A stretch of 64,000 bases of DNA. Origin: Mastigias papua. Taxonomy: Eukaryota > Cnidaria > Scyphozoa > Rhizostomeae > Mastigiidae. Shown here piece after piece: positions 62,709-64,000 of the stretch (positions within the stretch are counted from its first letter, which is position 1; every line of letters begins with the position of its first letter). The stretch spans positions 10,105,279 to 10,169,278 of the forward strand of contig OZ025273.1 in NCBI GenBank assembly GCA_964019165.1. Direction: 5' to 3'. The notes beneath the pieces are model-generated. The model ran no database searches. It was not told the origin of the DNA and saw only the letters and a list, made by a program, of their open reading frames with translations. The position numbers and the translations under genes were made by a program.

Positions 62709-64000
62709 CAATAGTGGACAAAAGTCCTTGGGACACTTAGAAGAAACAGATAAAAAACCATTTTCCTCTACATATTGTCATAGTTGCTACAAACATGCAC
62801 CCCCCTTCCCCCTAGAACAATGTTGATTCGTTTGTGGTACATTTGAAGTTGGCGTGCACGCGAAATTTTCCCATTATCACAGGTACTTCTCCAGAAAACC
62901 AACATTGTTTCAGGGGGAGAGGGGAATGAAAGTTTGTTGCAGACTGCAAAAAGTGCAAAGTGTCCCAGGACTTTTGTCGGGTATTGTCTGGTATTGAAAT
63001 TTTTCAAAACACGTTATACCTGCAATGTGTTGGTTGGTCAAGGGGTAATCGATGGTGCTAAAAACGATGGTGATATTTAAAATTCTGTAAGTCATCTCTG
63101 TGACGTCATGTCACGTGGGTGTCTATCATTCTGTCCCTCCGGCAGTGCTCCTACCCAAATCGGTATTAGGACATAATTTTTATCTTCCAAAAACAATGTA
63201 ATCGACGAAACGAGCCTCACGAGACTTATCTTGAAAATATAGGAACAGTTCGAGCAACATAGCTTGCAAAAACGCTCTAAATACCGGCTTTACTTGAACT
63301 TTGCCAGAACTTGCAAACGAGGCCAAGACAGACGTTAGCACATGTACTAACGGTAGTATTGCTATGGTTACGCAGACGCAGTCCGTAACTTATTAATTTC
63401 ACCATTCGTTCTTATTCAAATTCCTAAAATATATTCTGCTTATGTATTTTGGCAACTTTTTCTATACAAGAGGCGTTATATGTGCACTGCTTTTATGGCT
63501 GGTGTGTTACTGGCTATGCATTACAGTTCAAAATGTACCCAAGAAACACCCCCATTGAAAACATTCGCTATTGATTACATATGCCTGTCTGCATGGCGAA
63601 ATTTCAGGAATACTTCCGTTATCAGCAAAACAGACAGAACAGACGGCAGGGATATTCAAAGTCTCCTTCGTGTTACACAATTACTAGTTAGCTAAAAAGA
63701 CCACCGACCAAAAGTACATTCACACTAGTAATCTAAATGGCTTCACTAGATAACAACAACAATTTATTGATGCACTAGAGATAGAGACAATAATGAATGA
63801 TGCCAACCGCCAATATGTTCGTCAGGTTCACATGTCTGGTGAAGAGACAGTCACTCTATGTGGCTGTTGTTTTGCTCATTGGCAGTTTTATTGTTACATT
63901 TTGTCACTTCAGATCAAAACTGTAATTGCCCCTCCCTCTGTCCTTTTTGTACCTACGCTTTTGTATGCAGCTTGACAACAACGGGATGCGATGAGTATCC
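62709..64000. repeat. Macrosatellite unit 18 (cut by window end)
   Basis: First 1292 bp of a unit with an intact palindrome 1 core; it ends just before palindrome 2 would begin. Confidence 0.95.

Larger units (their letters stand above)
16939..64000. repeat. 2709-bp macrosatellite array (18 units, last one incomplete)
   Basis: Direct tandem array of a 2709-bp unit, defined here to start at CAATAGTGGACAAAAG. Unit starts: 16939, 19648, 22357, 25066, 27775, 30484, 33193, 35902, 38611, 41320, 44029, 46738, 49447, 52156, 54862, 57571, 60280 and 62709. Unit 14 is 2706 bp, unit 17 is 2429 bp, and unit 18 is cut by the window end. Only about ten differences among units were noticed. Each unit holds palindrome 1 (spanning the unit boundary), a non-genic spacer, palindrome 2, and a second spacer. 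No ORF longer than 146 codons occurs and none resembles a known family. No rRNA, tRNA, histone or snRNA gene was recognised, so this is not one of the usual tandem gene clusters. Confidence 0.98.

Noticed and set aside
16939..64000. Tandem rDNA, 5S, histone, tRNA or snRNA cluster
   Set aside because: The unit length could suggest one, but no conserved rRNA stretches, tRNA A/B boxes, histone codons or snRNA motifs were found on either strand. A GTTCGAGC near 17480 is too poor a match to a B box.
1..64000. Telomeric repeats or an autonomous transposon
   Set aside because: No TTAGGG-type runs, and no reverse transcriptase, integrase or transposase-like ORF on either strand.

Overview
The window holds no gene I can defend. 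It is two large tandem-repeat arrays joined directly: a 107-bp satellite (1-16938) and a 2709-bp macrosatellite (16939-64000). Both run off the window. Megabase-style tandem arrays, a Tc1/mariner-like inverted-repeat element and cAMP-response-element (CRE) palindromes point to a eukaryotic, probably animal, heterochromatic locus. The sequence does not identify the species; a marine invertebrate is only a guess.

Region 1 (1-16938) is about 158 head-to-tail copies of an AT-rich 107-bp monomer with no foreign insertion. Each monomer carries a perfect 14-bp palindrome (AAGGCTATAGCCTT) flanked by CCAAAA/TTTTGG. The array has higher-order structure. There is a perfect 5-monomer (535-bp) duplication at 1263-2332. 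A 35-monomer (3747-bp) tandem duplication lies at 7082-14575 and is almost identical between copies. Two monomer types alternate with a 214-bp period around 9.3-10.3, 13.1-14.0 and 14.8-15.1 kb. Monomers near the right edge (15.8-16.5 kb) carry more private mutations.

Region 2 (16939-64000) is 18 units: sixteen full-length (one of them 3 bp short), one 280 bp short, and one cut by the window end. By eye the units differ at only a handful of sites over 47 kb, so the array is very young or strongly homogenised (or its copy number is partly an assembly product). Each unit carries two long imperfect palindromes. Palindrome 1 (axis about 19786.5 in the first complete copy) has a core resembling a Tc1/mariner-type MITE, and its outer arms end in CRE (TGACGTCA) sites at mirror-image distances. 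Palindrome 2 (axis about 18467-18468) has outer arms built from GTTTACAC subrepeats, four in one orientation and four in the other, plus two inner nested arm pairs on the same axis. Together they fill over a third of the unit.

The main points of interest are these. The array-array junction falls at the terminal inverted repeat of palindrome 1. Unit 17 has lost 280 bp almost exactly centred on the axis of palindrome 1, with one breakpoint within about 2 bp of the unit position where the whole array begins. That suggests a recurrent break, nick or excision site. Short ORFs (61-146 codons) recur in every unit or monomer only because the DNA is repeated; none has recognisable homology, and I annotate no CDS.
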